Shown here piece after piece: positions 1 to 10,958 of a DNA stretch of 64,000 bases. Made by a program: the position numbers and the translations under genes. Source of the DNA: Margaritifera margaritifera (Eukaryota; Mollusca; Bivalvia; Unionida; Margaritiferidae). Under the pieces are notes generated by a model. That model was not told where the DNA came from. It made no database searches and saw only the letters and a list, made by a program, of their open reading frames with translations. Position 1 is the first letter of the stretch, and each line of letters starts with the position of its first letter. The DNA is taken from assembly GCA_029931535.1 (NCBI GenBank), contig JAQPZY010001432.1:1-64000 (forward strand), read 5' to 3'.

Positions 1-45
1 CAAGCAATTATCCAAATGTTGTTTCATGTTTATATTCCAACAGGA

Positions 46-258
46 AGGCATTTGATTGCAATCTATACACAAAAAAACAACACAAGCAATTCATCCAATG
101 CTTATGTTGTTTCATGTTTATTCCATTGCACGGACAGGAAGGCATATTCATGTAGATGGGGCCCAATCTACATGCATAGCCTTCCTGACTTTGGAATGGA
201 AAACAAAAAAACAAAACACAAGCAATTATTTTTATGTTATTATTCCTTATTAATGTAG
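46..258. repeat. Palindromic minisatellite of about 150 bp, first block
   Basis: About one and a half copies of a unit that recurs at 965-1750. Each unit carries the landmark GGAAGGCATATTCATGTAGA, a GGGCCC centre, and then the mirror image of the landmark, followed by an A-rich stretch with AAACAC and CAAGCAATT and then TGTTTCATGTTTATTCCA. The centre of each unit is an imperfect palindrome, AGGAAGGC facing GCCTTCCT and CATGTAGAT facing ATCTACATG. No coding content is apparent; the open frames across it are chance. Confidence 0.8.
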
Positions 259-259
259 A

Positions 260-629
260 TTACATAAGTGATATTTAAATACAAACACAAGATAACATGA
301 TGTTTCATGTTTCTTTAAATATGTCATTATATATGTGATTGTGATGTATGTTTGATTTGATGGAACATAACAAAAAAAAATAGATTATATCAACATCATT
401 TTTGCAGGAAAATACACACAATCCAAAGATATTTTTTGATGTTTATTCAAATAGTAAACATTGTATTATGTATTTTTTATTTTTTTTTTAATATTGTTTA
501 TTTTGTAAAAAAATCAAGGGTTATATTGTTTTTTTTATTCATGTATAAAGAATGCAATCTTTTGATTTTTTGAAATTATTCATGTTACTTTATGTAGATT
601 TTTTCTTCTTCACATGAAATCAAGGAAAA
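260..629. other. AT-rich unique sequence
   Basis: Low-complexity A/T-rich stretch with runs of T and A. No gene, splice-bounded coding block or recognisable repeat is seen. Confidence 0.6.
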
Positions 630-980
630 AGATGCAAAGGTGAAAAATACATAGATCTTCTTTCAAAACAATCACTAGTAAATTACTGGTTAGTACAATT
701 ATTGCTTCTATCTTGCTTTGTGACGACATTTTGTCATCATTTTCTGCATTTGACAAAAGTGACACAGGACGTTTAGATTCATTTAATAAAACTAAAGAAT
801 ATGGCTGGACATCTTTCTCTTTACACTGCCCTGGCCGAATAAATATCCTGAAGCTGTGGGAAGTCACAAGAAAGCTGCTAATCTTGAGTCTTGGCCAAGC
901 TTCTGTTTCTAAGGGCTTTTCAGTTAACAAAGAAATCCGTCCTGTGAAAATCAGAATGATAATACTCGTATTGCAAGAAG
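630..980 (+). pseudogene. hAT-like transposase C-terminal remnant, copy 1
   Basis: Around 863-945 the plus strand encodes LWEVTRKLLILSLGQASVSK followed by GFSVNKEI, which resembles the C-terminal dimerisation region of hAT-type transposases, where the usual motif is SxERxFS; here the Glu-Arg pair is changed to Ser-Lys. The upstream part matches copies 2 and 3 in nucleotides, including the words TTCATTTAATAAAACTAAAGA and TTGTCATCATTTTCTG, but is frameshifted relative to the motif. The remnant stops abruptly at about 978, where it runs directly into the palindromic minisatellite. No intact transposase is present; this is a dead fragment. Confidence 0.6.
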
Positions 981-1750
981 GCAATATTCATGTAGATGGG
1001 GCCCAATCTGCATGCAATGAGAGCCTTCCGGACTTTGGCACGCAACAAACACACCAACAACAACACAAAGAAATTGTACTCCAATGCTTATTTTGTTTCA
1101 TGTTTAATCCATTTGCACTGACAGGAAGGCATATTCATGTCGATGGAGCCCAATCTACATGCATAAGCCTTGTTGACTTGGGATGGAACAAACCGAAACA
1201 ACACAACACACACAATAAGGAATTAACTCCAAGGCTAAATTTTGTTTTCATTTTTTCTCCATTGCACGGACCAGGAAGGCCATATTCATGTCAGATGGGT
1301 CCCAATCTACATGCATAAGCTCTCCTGACATCGAAATGCAACAAAACACAAACCAACACAAGCAATCTTCACTGTCCAATGCTTATGTTGTTTCAGGTTT
1401 ATTCGAGCATTGCGCTGGACAGGAATGGGCATAATTCATGTAGATTGAGGCCAAATCTACATGGGCATAAGCCTTCTTGACTTTGGAAATGGAAACAAAA
1501 CCACGAAAACAACACAAGGAAATTAACTCCAATGCTTTATGTTGTTTCCCATGTTTATTCCATTGCACTGACAGGAAGGGCATATTCATGTAGATTGGGC
1601 CGCGCTCGAGCAATCTAACGATGCTAATAAGCCTTCCTGACTTTGGAATGGAACAAAACACAAAACTAACACATATAATAAATTCACTCAAAGTCGTATT
1701 TGTGTTTCATGTTTATTCAATTGGATGACAGGAAGGCATGTTCTCTACCA
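965..1750. repeat. Palindromic minisatellite of about 150 bp, second block
   Basis: Five to six diverged copies, with the GGAAGGC landmark near 973, 1124, 1276, 1420, 1576 and 1731, giving a spacing of about 145-155 bp. Most copies keep the GGGCCC-centred palindrome; the one near 1600 has a short insertion at the centre (GCGCTCGAG). A long open plus-strand frame that runs in from the hAT remnant at 713-1318 crosses the first copies and is not believed to be a gene. Confidence 0.85.
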
Positions 1751-1774
1751 AATAATACACTAATTTGGTGGTAC

Positions 1775-2130
1775 CCAATAGCCTCCATGGGGAAATCAGC
1801 AGTGGAAAAAAGATGCACAAGGTTAAAATCACCACAGAGATTAAAATGGCTTCCAATAATTCACTAGTAAATTTACTGGTTAGTACAATATTGCTTCTAT
1901 CTTTCTTTTGTGATACATTTTATCATCCATTTCAGATTTGTCGAAAGTGGGACTGGACGTTTAAATTCATTTAATAAAACTAAAGATCGGCTGGACATCT
2001 TTCTTTACACTGCCATGGCCGAATAATATCCTGAGCTGTGGAAAGTCAGAAGGAAGCTGCTAATCTTGAGTCTTGGCCAAGCTTCTGTTGAAAGGGGCTT
2101 TTCTGTTGACAAAGATATCATTAAATCACA
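1775..2130 (+). pseudogene. hAT-like transposase C-terminal remnant, copy 2
   Basis: This copy starts at the shared word CCTCCATGGGGAAATCAG and keeps the best version of the motif: PELW, then KLLILSLGQASVERGFSV and DKDI near 2030-2122. ERGFSV matches the SxERxFS dimerisation motif of hAT transposases. An in-frame TAA lies just before YPELW, at the same place as in copy 3, so the stop was probably present before the copies arose. Copies 2 and 3 form a tandem pair about 585 bp apart. Confidence 0.65.
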
Positions 2131-2249
2131 TGAAATGTCGTTGACATGCATTTTTTGAGTCTTGGTCTTCATTGTGGGAATATTTGTGTTTTAGATATTA
2201 GAGTCGATTTGATGTTGCTGCAGTCGTTAACAATGCCAGATTTTTGTTG

Positions 2250-2345
2250 CTTCAGTTTGTTATGGGTAGAAAAGCCGGAATGGCAATCTTGGTTACGATC
2301 GGTTGAAAGAGATCCAAATTCAGCTATGTGTACTTTATGTAGCAA
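2250..2345 (+). pseudogene. hAT-like transposase N-terminal zinc-finger fragment
   Basis: A short plus-strand stretch encodes KPEWQSWLRSVERD followed by AMCTLCSKDF. A tryptophan-rich lead and a Cys-x2-Cys half finger of this kind are typical of the N-terminus of hAT-like transposases related to the C-terminal motif found on both sides. It breaks off at 2360, where the C-terminal copy 3 begins, so the whole catalytic core between the two is missing. Assignment rests on this motif similarity alone. Confidence 0.5.
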
Positions 2346-2364
2346 AGATTTTTTTTCTCAGTGG

Positions 2365-2809
2365 CCTCCATGGAGAAATCAGTAGTGGAAACAGATGCAC
2401 AAGGTGAAAATCACCAACAGCGATATAAAATGGCTTCCAATAATTCACTAGTAAATTACCAGTTAGTACAATATTGCTTCTATCTTGCTTTTGTGACAAC
2501 ATTTTGTCATCATTTTCTGAATTTGTCCAAAGTGAGACGGGCCGTTTAGATTCATTTAATAAAACTGAAGATAGGCTGGACACCTTTCTTTACACTGCCG
2601 TGGCCGAATAATATCCTGAGCTGTGGGAAGTCACAAGAAAGCTGCTAATCTTGAGTTCTGGCGAAGCTTCTTTTGAAAGGGGCTTTTCTGTTAACAAAGA
2701 TATCATCTGTGAAAATCAGAATGATGATACTCGTATTGCAAGAGTCTTTTTAAAGAGTGCATCGTGTCCAAAGTGGTGTTTTCAAAAGTTTGTATTACTT
2801 GTTAAGTGA
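2365..2809 (+). pseudogene. hAT-like transposase C-terminal remnant, copy 3
   Basis: The most extended copy. In one frame it reads GRLDSFNKTEDRLDTFLY, then a TAA stop at 2609-2611, then YPELWEVTRKLLILSSGEAS, FERGFSVNKDI, and continues to a TGA at 2807-2809. The FERGFSV block is the hAT C-terminal dimerisation motif with its ERxFS core. The region starts with the same CCTCCATGGAGAAATCAG word as copy 2. Only the C-terminal third of a transposase is present, with a nonsense codon, so the element cannot be autonomous. Confidence 0.65.
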
Positions 2810-2839
2810 TACATTATTCCAGAGATGAAAGTTTTGATA

Positions 2840-3185
2840 TATGAGGGTACTTGAACAAGCATAGGAGAAAGAAGATAAAGGACCGGTGCAGCAAGAAGAG
2901 AAAGGTAGAAGAGGCTGGAGTTGTTTTTTTATGAAATAACACAAGGAGGCTGAAGAAAGACATTGAAAATTTGGCTTGTGGTTCCATTGAACTTGCTGAC
3001 AAATGTGAGACAAGCTGGAAAGATAGTATTGTATTGTTAAAGCAAACAGTTTTTGTAGTTGTGCAGAAGAAAAGCAAACTTTCTCTGACTGAGCTTGAAA
3101 GGGACTTGAGGAGAAGGCTCTCCAACAGCTCAAGCACTGACATTTCAAAGACCATTTGTGTATCATTGCAAATAGTTGTTTGAAT
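2840..3185 (+). pseudogene. Possible coiled-coil tail of the hAT-like protein
   Basis: A plus-strand frame at 2971-3183 reads ACGSIELADKCETSWKDSI, then lysine-rich sequence and LTELERDLRRRLS. Charged heptad-like sequence with this layout follows the dimerisation block in related hAT-like proteins, so this may be the last part of the same element. It is frameshifted relative to copy 3 and preceded by a basic stretch (KKRKVEEAG). The similarity is weak and no catalytic residue is expected here. Confidence 0.35.
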
Positions 3186-3405
3186 ATTGAGCTGCATATT
3201 AATAATTGACTACTTTAAGTTGTGTTTTTGGATTAATGTTATTGAATATTTCATTACTGTGAGGTTAACTAGCCATTTTGTATAACTTAATTGACCTTTT
3301 CTTATTAATTCATGGTTGTGTTTAATTCGATGTTTGGTCCTTACATTCTAGACATTTTTCCTTATAAAGTCCTTACCCAATATTTTCATAAAATGGTGTG
3401 AACCA
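3186..3405. other. AT-rich sequence without recognised features
   Basis: No coding block, splice-bounded exon or repeat is seen between the hAT-derived tail and the next diverged minisatellite copies. Confidence 0.5.
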
Positions 3406-3409
3406 TGTA

Positions 3410-4030
3410 TCAGGAAGGCGTATTCACATACATTGAGTCTCTTCACCAGTGTGCACATTGTGTCTGCAGTTGACATTGTTGTGGAATGCTTTGAATTGGA
3501 TTGCGTAAGTAGCTTCATGTTGGTTCAGTTTTTGGTCATGAAATTGTATTCATGTAGCTGGTTTATATTCTGGAGTATGCACATGTTGCTTGTTATGGAC
3601 ATTGTTGTGGAATGCTTTGGATTGGATTGCTTGTGTTGTTTCATGTTTATTCCATACCATAGACAGGAAGATATATTGATGTAGATGGGCACTGTTCATT
3701 AGTGGACACATCCATACTCCTGATTATGGAATGCATTGCTTCTTTTGTTTGATGTTTGTTCTGTTCCATGGTCATAAAGGTGTATTCATGTCGATGGTTG
3801 TCCATCAGTACTATTTGCATCTCAACTGGTTGTGTTGTTTCACGTTTGTTCCATACCACATACGGGATGGTATATTCATGTAGACCGAGACTGTTTAGTA
3901 GAGGGCACATCTTCTCTGCAATGGATATTGTTGTGAATGCCTTTGGATTGGATCTCTTGTGTTGTGTCGTGTTTATTCCATTCCACAGATAGGAAGGTAT
4001 ATTTAGGTAGATGGGGGCCCAAAGTTTGCA
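3410..4030. repeat. Diverged copies of the palindromic minisatellite family
   Basis: Four or more degenerate units share the words AGGAAGGTATATT, TTCATGTAGATGG, GTTGTTTCATGTTTATTCCA and ATGGACATTGTTGTGGAATG with each other and partly with the 1-1750 arrays. The palindromic centre has mostly decayed. Open frames on both strands in this stretch follow the repeat and have no recognisable protein family. Confidence 0.6.
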
Positions 4031-5190
4031 ATGGGGGTATGCTTGGTGATGATACTTTGAGATGTATTCCATGCATCTGCCCATATTTTCATTATCTTGT
4101 AGTCTCATTCCTCCAAAGCCCTGACATTCTGTTGTCCTTTCAGGTATGAATTGGTACTGAGAACAGGCCAACGGCAGTTGAAGCGGCTTGAATGCACCCT
4201 CACAGTCTCGGTGTTCGTACAGAGGCTCCATCAGCACTTGACTTGACTACTAGGAAAATTCAGCTTCACTCATTCTGGCAACAATCCTGGGCTTTGGTGA
4301 AACAGAGGCAGTGGGCAAGTCTTCACTACTCAAAGTACTGCCTTATTCCAAAGGTGAATTACCTCCCTGGAACTGTGTTTTTCTTCTCGTATGGTCACCT
4401 TTCATCGTTGCATTCAGTACTGCACTTTGCATTGATCTGCTAAAACTTGGTGCAGCTCCATATTTATATGTAATGTTTGGTTTAATGTCAGCTACCCTGA
4501 CAACTAGACACATCCCTGACACCTTGCAACTACCACATGGCAAGTGTCAGGTATTTATCCATTGCCAAGTGCAGTACCTGATGACTTGGCTGTATAGTAT
4601 ATTCTCTGGCATTCTACAGGGAGCCGTCATCCCCCACTGCCATTAGATTGAAATACCCTATATAACATGTGCATGAGTGTCCACTTGTTGTGCTCAGCAG
4701 ATATTTGTCAACTTTGCTATCTAATATGTAGCAGTTTCTGACTTTTAATTTTGGATTATAATTAAAATTTTAAATTAAAATTGTTTCAAAAAAATATTGA
4801 CCAACCTTTTTATTTTTTAAACAAAAATTAAATTTAGTATCATGAGCACTTTTGACTCAAATTTGCTGATAGACATTGTTCCAAATTTCAAATTAAATTT
4901 TACTGCATGAAAAAATTCCAATAAATGAAAAAGTTATTACAAATTGAATTTCTCACTTGTAGGCACATCAGGCCTCAAAGTTGCACATTGCTGAACAGCA
5001 ACAGTGCATCATTTCAGATGGCTACAAATTTGTTAGTAGTACATGAAACTTGATAATATTTTGCTGAGTAAGTTTAAGGTATCCCTTTCTTGAAGATATA
5101 TTAGTTTGACTTTGATTTACTGCAAAAAGTATAAACTGACTGTCCTCGAAACACAATTTCCCAATTTCCGTGGGGGACACAGTTGTCAGT
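4031..5190. other. No recognised gene; AT-rich in the second half
   Basis: A plus-strand open frame of 111 codons at 4311-4646 matches no family I recognise and is not framed by clear splice sites. From 4740 on the sequence is very AT-rich with AAATTTAAATT-like words. Nothing else can be supported. Confidence 0.5.
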
Positions 5191-6765
5191 CTTGCATAGG
5201 TCTTGATTGTTTTGTCAGATTTGGTGTTTTCTCCAAGGTCAGGACTTCTGGACGGATTCAGATTTTTTTTTTTTTGTTTTGGGTATGGTAGTGTGCACTG
5301 GTTCTCAATGCTGGAAATTCTTGTCGTCACTGTAGTCTGGAACTTGTATCCCTTCCAAGGACAGGAAGTTGTATTCAACATGGGTTGGATTTTTTGGATG
5401 GTAGTGCACACCGAGTTTCTGTAAGGGACACGTTGTCACACTTGTGGGTCGGGATTGTTTTGTCGGATTTGGTTTCTTCTATATGGTCAGTACTTGAGGA
5501 CAGATTTAAATTATTTTTTGTGGTTGTGGTTTGGTAGATTGGACTGGTTCTCAATGCTGGTAAGTCTCGTCATCAACATAGTCTGGAACTTGTATCCCTT
5601 TGAAGACAGGAAGTCGCATTCTACACGGACTGGATTTTTTGGATGCTAGTGCACACCTAGTTTCTGTGAGTGACACAGTTGTCACACATGCATGGGTCAG
5701 GATTCTTTTGTCGGATTAGGGGGTTTTTTTTGTTAGATTTTTCTTGCTTTGTCAGGACTTCAGGAGGGACTCTGATTGTTTTTTTTGTTGTTGTGGTTTG
5801 ATGTTGTGCACTGGTTTTCAACACTGTAAAGTTTTGTCATCAACGTAGTCTGGAACTTGTATCTCTTCAAAGGAGAGGAAGTCACTTTCAACAAGGAGTG
5901 GATTTTTTCAATGGTAGTGCACATGGAGTTTTTGCTAGGGACACAGTTGTCACACATGCTTGGGTCAGAATTGTTTTGTCAGATTTTACTTCTCCATGGT
6001 CAGGGTTTCATGACAGATTTTTATTGTTTTTCTGTGGTTGTGGATTGGTTGAGTGCACCGATTGTCAATGCTGGAAAGTCGTCATCAACATAGTCTGGAA
6101 CTTTGTATCCCTTTCGAAGAACAGGAAGTTGCATTCAACCCAGATTGGATTTTTGGGATGGTATTGCACATAGAGTTTCTGCAATGGACACAGTTATCAC
6201 ACATGCATGGGTCAGGATTGTTTTCTCGGATTTGATTTCTTCTACATGGTCAGGACTTCGGACGGATTAAGATTGTTTTTTGTTGTTGTGGTTTGGTAGT
6301 GCACACTGCTTGTAAACATTGGAATGTCTTGTCATCAACATAGTCTGGAACTTCTATTCCTTCCAAGTGCAGGAGGTCGCATTCAACACAGATTGGATTT
6401 TTTTTTATGCTAGTTCTCACAGAGTTTTTGTGAGGGACACAGTTTGTCACACATGCATGGATGAGGATTGTTTTGTTGGATTTGGTTTCTTTCTGCATGG
6501 TCAGGACGGATTCAGATTGTTTTTTGTTGTTGTGGTTGGTAGTGCGCATTGATTTTCTATGCTGTAAGTCTTGTCATTAATTTAGTGTGGAGTTTGTATC
6601 CCTTCCAAGGACAGGAAGTTGCATTCAACACATACTGGATTTGGATGGTAGTGCGCATCGAGTTTCTGCGAGGGATACAGTTGTCACATGTGTGGGTCAG
6701 GATTGTTTTGTCGAATTTGGTTACTTCTCTATGGTCAGGACTTCAGGCCCCAAGATCTCAACAGT
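5190..6765. repeat. Satellite of about 250 bp, about seven copies
   Basis: The landmark GATTGTTTTGTCGGATTTGG (with small changes) recurs near 5203, 5451, 5700, 5968, 6217, 6468 and 6700, a period of about 233-268 bp. Other landmarks shared by each unit are ATGGTCAGGACTT, a T-rich run, GTAGTGCACA, CATCAACATAGTCTGGAACT, CCAAGGACAGGAAGT and TCACACATGCATGGGTCAGG. The copies are clearly diverged, so the array is old. The T-rich run varies most in length. Open frames on both strands are by-products of the repeat. Confidence 0.85.
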
Positions 6766-7596
6766 ACCTGAAACTGGAGTAGGAACTCGATATTTGGAGT
6801 TGGAATTTTTACTGCATGAAGTATTTGGTCTCAAAAGTGGATCTTGACCTGCTTTCGAGATATTCTCCTCCGAGTACAAAACTCGGGATCTAGAGTTGCT
6901 TGTTTTACTTGAATCACGTGACATGTTATGTCACTTTAATGCTCTTCAGCAAGGTGACAAGAAAAAGGTGTCTTGTACCTGTCATGTGTATCCAATTTAA
7001 ATAATCATGGCGTCCTCCACGGGAGATACGAACGCTGCGCCAAAAAAGTTGCCTTATATGGGATAAAGAGCAAGAAATCCTTTTATTATCAGAAGTTAGG
7101 AAAAGAGAAACTGCTCTTTTGGAACATTTAAGGGGAGTCAGCAGGGACTTTTAGTGAAAGAAAGAGCATGGGAAGAAGTTTAAATGTTAATGCGTATGTA
7201 ATGTATAATGTATTGCCAGTATCAGTATACGATATAGATCGATCATAATTAGGATTTTACAAATTAGAACTTATAATGTATGCAGATTGTACTATTTCTT
7301 ATAGTAAACAATATTTTATCACTTATTTTAGTTTGAAACACATTAATTTTTTTAGAATACACACCAAACTGAATGTAAACAATGCATCACAGGAGTAATC
7401 CCAGACAAATTTAACTCTTGTTGATTTTGTATGTTCTCACATGTATAAAACAAAATCAAACATACAAGATGTTTATTTTTAAAGATGTATAGTTTTTTTT
7501 CATGGCTGGTTTAATAAGTTGCTTCAATAATAATAATAATCATAATCATAATATCATTTGTATTTGTAATAAATGCAATTAATAAAAGTAGTAGTT

Positions 7597-7648
<52 letters not shown>

Positions 7649-8125
7649 ATCTTAGTATTGCTATTATTACAAGTTGATTTTGATATTGTATGATTTGTTT
7701 CAATCTTTAATATTGAATCTATTAAAAATTTGTTATATTTATTACATAATCAGTACAGACTAACTAATAGAAAGATTCCTTAAAAATGACAATTATTAAC
7801 TGTTATAAAATAATACCTCAGTCCTTTACACTGCCTAAAAAATAACTGATGATTTTCATCCTAATATCTTCAATTTGTATTTATAAAAAAACAACTTATG
7901 CAGCATGTAGAATATAATATGAAACGATCTATACACTTTATAATTTCCTCATTTTTCAGTCAGAGCACCTCAATCCCATGGACTCGTGATGAAATCAGAA
8001 AAAAAATATGCCAATCTGAAGCAAAGAGGTAAGATGATTTTGCATTTTTTTAAAACAATTTAATACACCATTTACCTCTTTATAAATTTTGTCAAGTATT
8101 TCAAACCAAACTGAATGAAAAAACT
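6766..8125. other. AT-rich stretch with an AAT/ATT microsatellite
   Basis: Contains a TAATAA run that turns into ATTATT at about 7599-7648 and could fold back on itself. Apart from a moderately GC-richer segment at 6770-6920, the rest is AT-rich without a supported gene. Confidence 0.6.
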
Positions 8126-8342
8126 ATTGTTGCTTATGCGATTGCTTAAGCATAGTTTATACACAGCAATAGGTGACCCATTCACTACCATTCCTGCAAA
8201 TAGTCCACATTAATATGCATGAGCTATATTAATACAGTCGCTTGCCAGCCAATCAAAACATTCCCAGCTGTCACGTGCAGCGTCTTTGTTCAATTGTTCT
8301 TAGTTTGGAGCGGAGAGCGACAGCTTGCATATTTCTGTCGAA
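8126..8342 (+). repeat. Ngaro-like split direct repeat A1 (left end)
   Basis: From ATTGTTGCTTATGCG to CTGTCGAA this segment matches A2 and A3 at about 95%. It contains the self-complementary GCTTAAGC, TTAATATGCATGAGCTATAT and TCACGTG. In elements of this type the A repeat holds the 5' end and probably the promoter. Similarity to A2 and A3 stops sharply at 8342. Confidence 0.85.
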
Positions 8343-8514
8343 TTGCACTTTACAACTTTTCTTCGTGTGTGCATCTCTTGCTTACTTTCACAACACGGAC
8401 TTTGCATACCGGAGCTACAATTCCCCGTTTGTTTCCTCTTCTCATTCCGTGAATTCATCAGTAGTTTCATTGCCGTTCACTGGACCCTCAAGGCTGTTCC
8501 TTTGTCTGCAAACA

Positions 8515-9372
8515 ATGGCGTCACGCTCTTCAAGAAGACCGAGGTCAGTCCCATACGACTTGGACAATCCTTTAAACTGGACTACTCTCTGTTTAAAGCA
8601 GAAACTTGAATCTATAGGCATTAAAGTGTCTGCTGTTCTCCCAAAGCACGCCTTAAGACAGCTATATATGGATAATGCCCCTTCCACCATTTCACACTCT
8701 GCTGATCGTTTACTGAGACAAGAGAGGAACTACCGAACCCAATCGCAACCAAGCACACGTCAGTCTGAAGAAGAAGTTGCATCCATCATTCCACATCCAA
8801 CTCCACATTGACGTAGTCATAGTGCGACAATTGTTCATGAGGATACGGCAGAGGGATTCACTTCAGCGGAAATAAGTGAAGTGGCAACAGCAGTGCAGTG
8901 CAATATTCCGGAAGTAGGAACTACTTCCGACATGGCCGCCATCGATGTAAACACAGTGTCTACCGCCAACATAATGACCTCGATCCACTCCATTCAGCGT
9001 TCTATCGTTGACCTCAATAATAGCATTATTCACATCATGGTATGACAACAGGCATCTTCACCAGATTTATTCTTAGGCGACTCGATACATCTCTCATCAA
9101 CGCCAGTCTCCCAGCTTGCGATGTCGATCAATCAGCTGATGCAGTCCCCGGGAGTTTCGCCGGAAATACTACCAGCAATCGACATAGTATCCGAAATCCA
9201 GCGGAAGCAGATACTTGATGGTAAGCACATGGTAAGCCGCCTGCCCAAAGAACCCATTGCACAGTTTTTTCAGCACTGGTACATGCAATGTCAATACCCC
9301 TCGCAAATCAGTGTCAGAGAAAATGCAACAAATCTGACCTACTTTCTCGCCACATGGTTCCACCCCCATTGA
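8515..9372 (+). pseudogene. Ngaro-like ORF1 (gag-like), with nonsense codons
   Basis: The likely start is ATG 8515 (MASRSSRRPRSV). A single frame runs to 9372 but is cut by TGA at 8809-8811 and by a second TGA near 9043; both are followed by sequence that continues in the same frame. The N-terminal part, WTTLCLKQKLESIGIKVSAV, has the look of the short SAP-like helix pair common at the start of ORF1 in this group. The later part has hydrophobic and Gln-rich stretches with no recognised catalytic motif. Both TGAs sit where a CGA arginine codon would be one C-to-T change away, as expected from decay at methylated CpG. The function is presumed to be particle or RNA binding. Confidence 0.6.
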
Positions 9373-10958
9373 CATCAACAGATTGCAGTTTGAACTCCTT
9401 CATCATCCTGATCAGAACTTCGTTCAATATTTGTCTTCTGGTCTGAAACATGGTTTCGACACTATGGTGCATAAAACTCGCTTGCCTACAAAAGAGTGCA
9501 AAAACTTGCTTTCTGCTTCTAAACAACCGAATATTGGGGATCAGTTATTAGCAAAGGAATGTGCCAAAGGTTTCATGCTTGGCCCTTTTCCATCTCCACC
9601 ATATCCAAATTACAGAGTTAGTCCTGTCGGTATCACGGAAGGTAAATATTCAAAGTAGAAGAGACTTATCATTGACCTGTCATCTCCCCATAGTGACCAT
9701 GTTCATGCAAGTATCAATGAACTTATTGACAAGGATAAATGCTCCCTAAGCTATGTCAAGATTGATGATGCCATCCGAATCATTCAGAGTTATGGTAAGG
9801 GAGCTATTATGTGCAAAACTGACATTTCAGATGCTTTCAAACAGATTCCCATTGTGCCTTCGCAATGGTACTTGTTCTGCGTAAAATGGAGAGGGACATT
9901 ATTACGTTTGTGTTCGCCTCCCCTTCGGGTCATGTTCAAGTCGGAAATTATTTGATACCTTGTCTGAGGCGATTTGTTGGATAGCCAAACATAATTATGG
10001 TATTGACGTCATCTTGCACCTCCTTGACGACTTTCTTACAATAGATCCTCCTTCTGCATGTGGTGAGAGAACTTTGTTGACTTAAATTTTCAACAGATTG
10101 AAGATTCCCATGGCTCCAAACAAGACCAGTTATAGAATATTTGGGAATAATTCTAGACTCTGAACAAATGCAAGCACGTTTACTGTGGGATAAAGTGGAG
10201 GTATTGTGAACTACATTAAACACTTTCTTAACAAACGAAGTGTCCGCAAGCGAGAACTGCTCCAGTTACTGGGTCACTTAAATTTTGCTACCCGTGTTAT
10301 CCTGCCAGGGCATGTGTTTGTGTCGTACCTCATAGGACTATCTACCAAAATCAGGGAATTCATTCATTATGTACACTTAGATGCAAATTGCAGAGAGGAA
10401 CTATATATGTGGCACCGATTCCTGGCTACGTGGAATGGAGTTTCTATGTTTCTTGACAATCAGTCCACAACATCGGACAAACTTGAATTATGCACAGATG
10501 TTTCATCCACAGTAGGGTATGGGGGTTACTTCAAAACTCACTGGTTTGCAGCTGCATGGTCTGATGATCTTAAAATGCTTTTATCTGTGGAGAATGATTT
10601 CTATATGGCATTCAGGGAGTTGTACCCCATCGTTGTTGCTGCTATTATTTGGGGTGCGGAATGGGCAGGCAAACATATAATATTTCTATGTGATAATATG
10701 GCCACAGTGAATATACTTCTAAAGGGAAGATCTAAATGTATGCATATAATGAAATTAATGCGTAAACTTACATGGTGTGCGGCTTCTTGTAACTTTTATT
10801 TTTCTGCCAAACACATTCCTGGAGTTGTCAACAATACAGCTGATGCCTTGTCCCGCCTTCAATTTCAGAAATTTCATGCACTGGCTCCGGACGCAGATCT
10901 ACAACCCTGCGAATGCCCCCCACCCTCGGAAGTCTTGTGGACCTGGATACAGAGGTAG
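9366..10958 (+). pseudogene. Reverse transcriptase and RNase H of the Ngaro-like element, broken
   Basis: Reverse transcription of the element RNA would be the role. RT blocks in order are KRLIIDLSSPH (9659 on), MCKTDISDAFKQIP with the first catalytic Asp, LPFGSCSS (after a frameshift near 9895), and LLDDFL, the two-Asp active site in the LLDD form usual for this group, then EYLGIILDSEQMQA. RNase H follows intact at 10206-10958 with LCTDVSSTVGYGG, FRELYPIVVAAI and FLCDNMATVN, giving its acidic residues. Damage seen: TAG at 9656-9658, frameshift near 9895, TAA near 10081, one in-frame stop near 10110 and a single-base shift at about 10200. The end overlaps the recombinase frame by 46 bases. 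Confidence 0.85.

Noticed and set aside
713..1318. 201-codon plus-strand frame
   Set aside because: Chimera of a frameshifted hAT remnant and the palindromic minisatellite.
4311..4646. 111-codon plus-strand frame
   Set aside because: No recognised family, no splice or promoter support, flanked by repeats.
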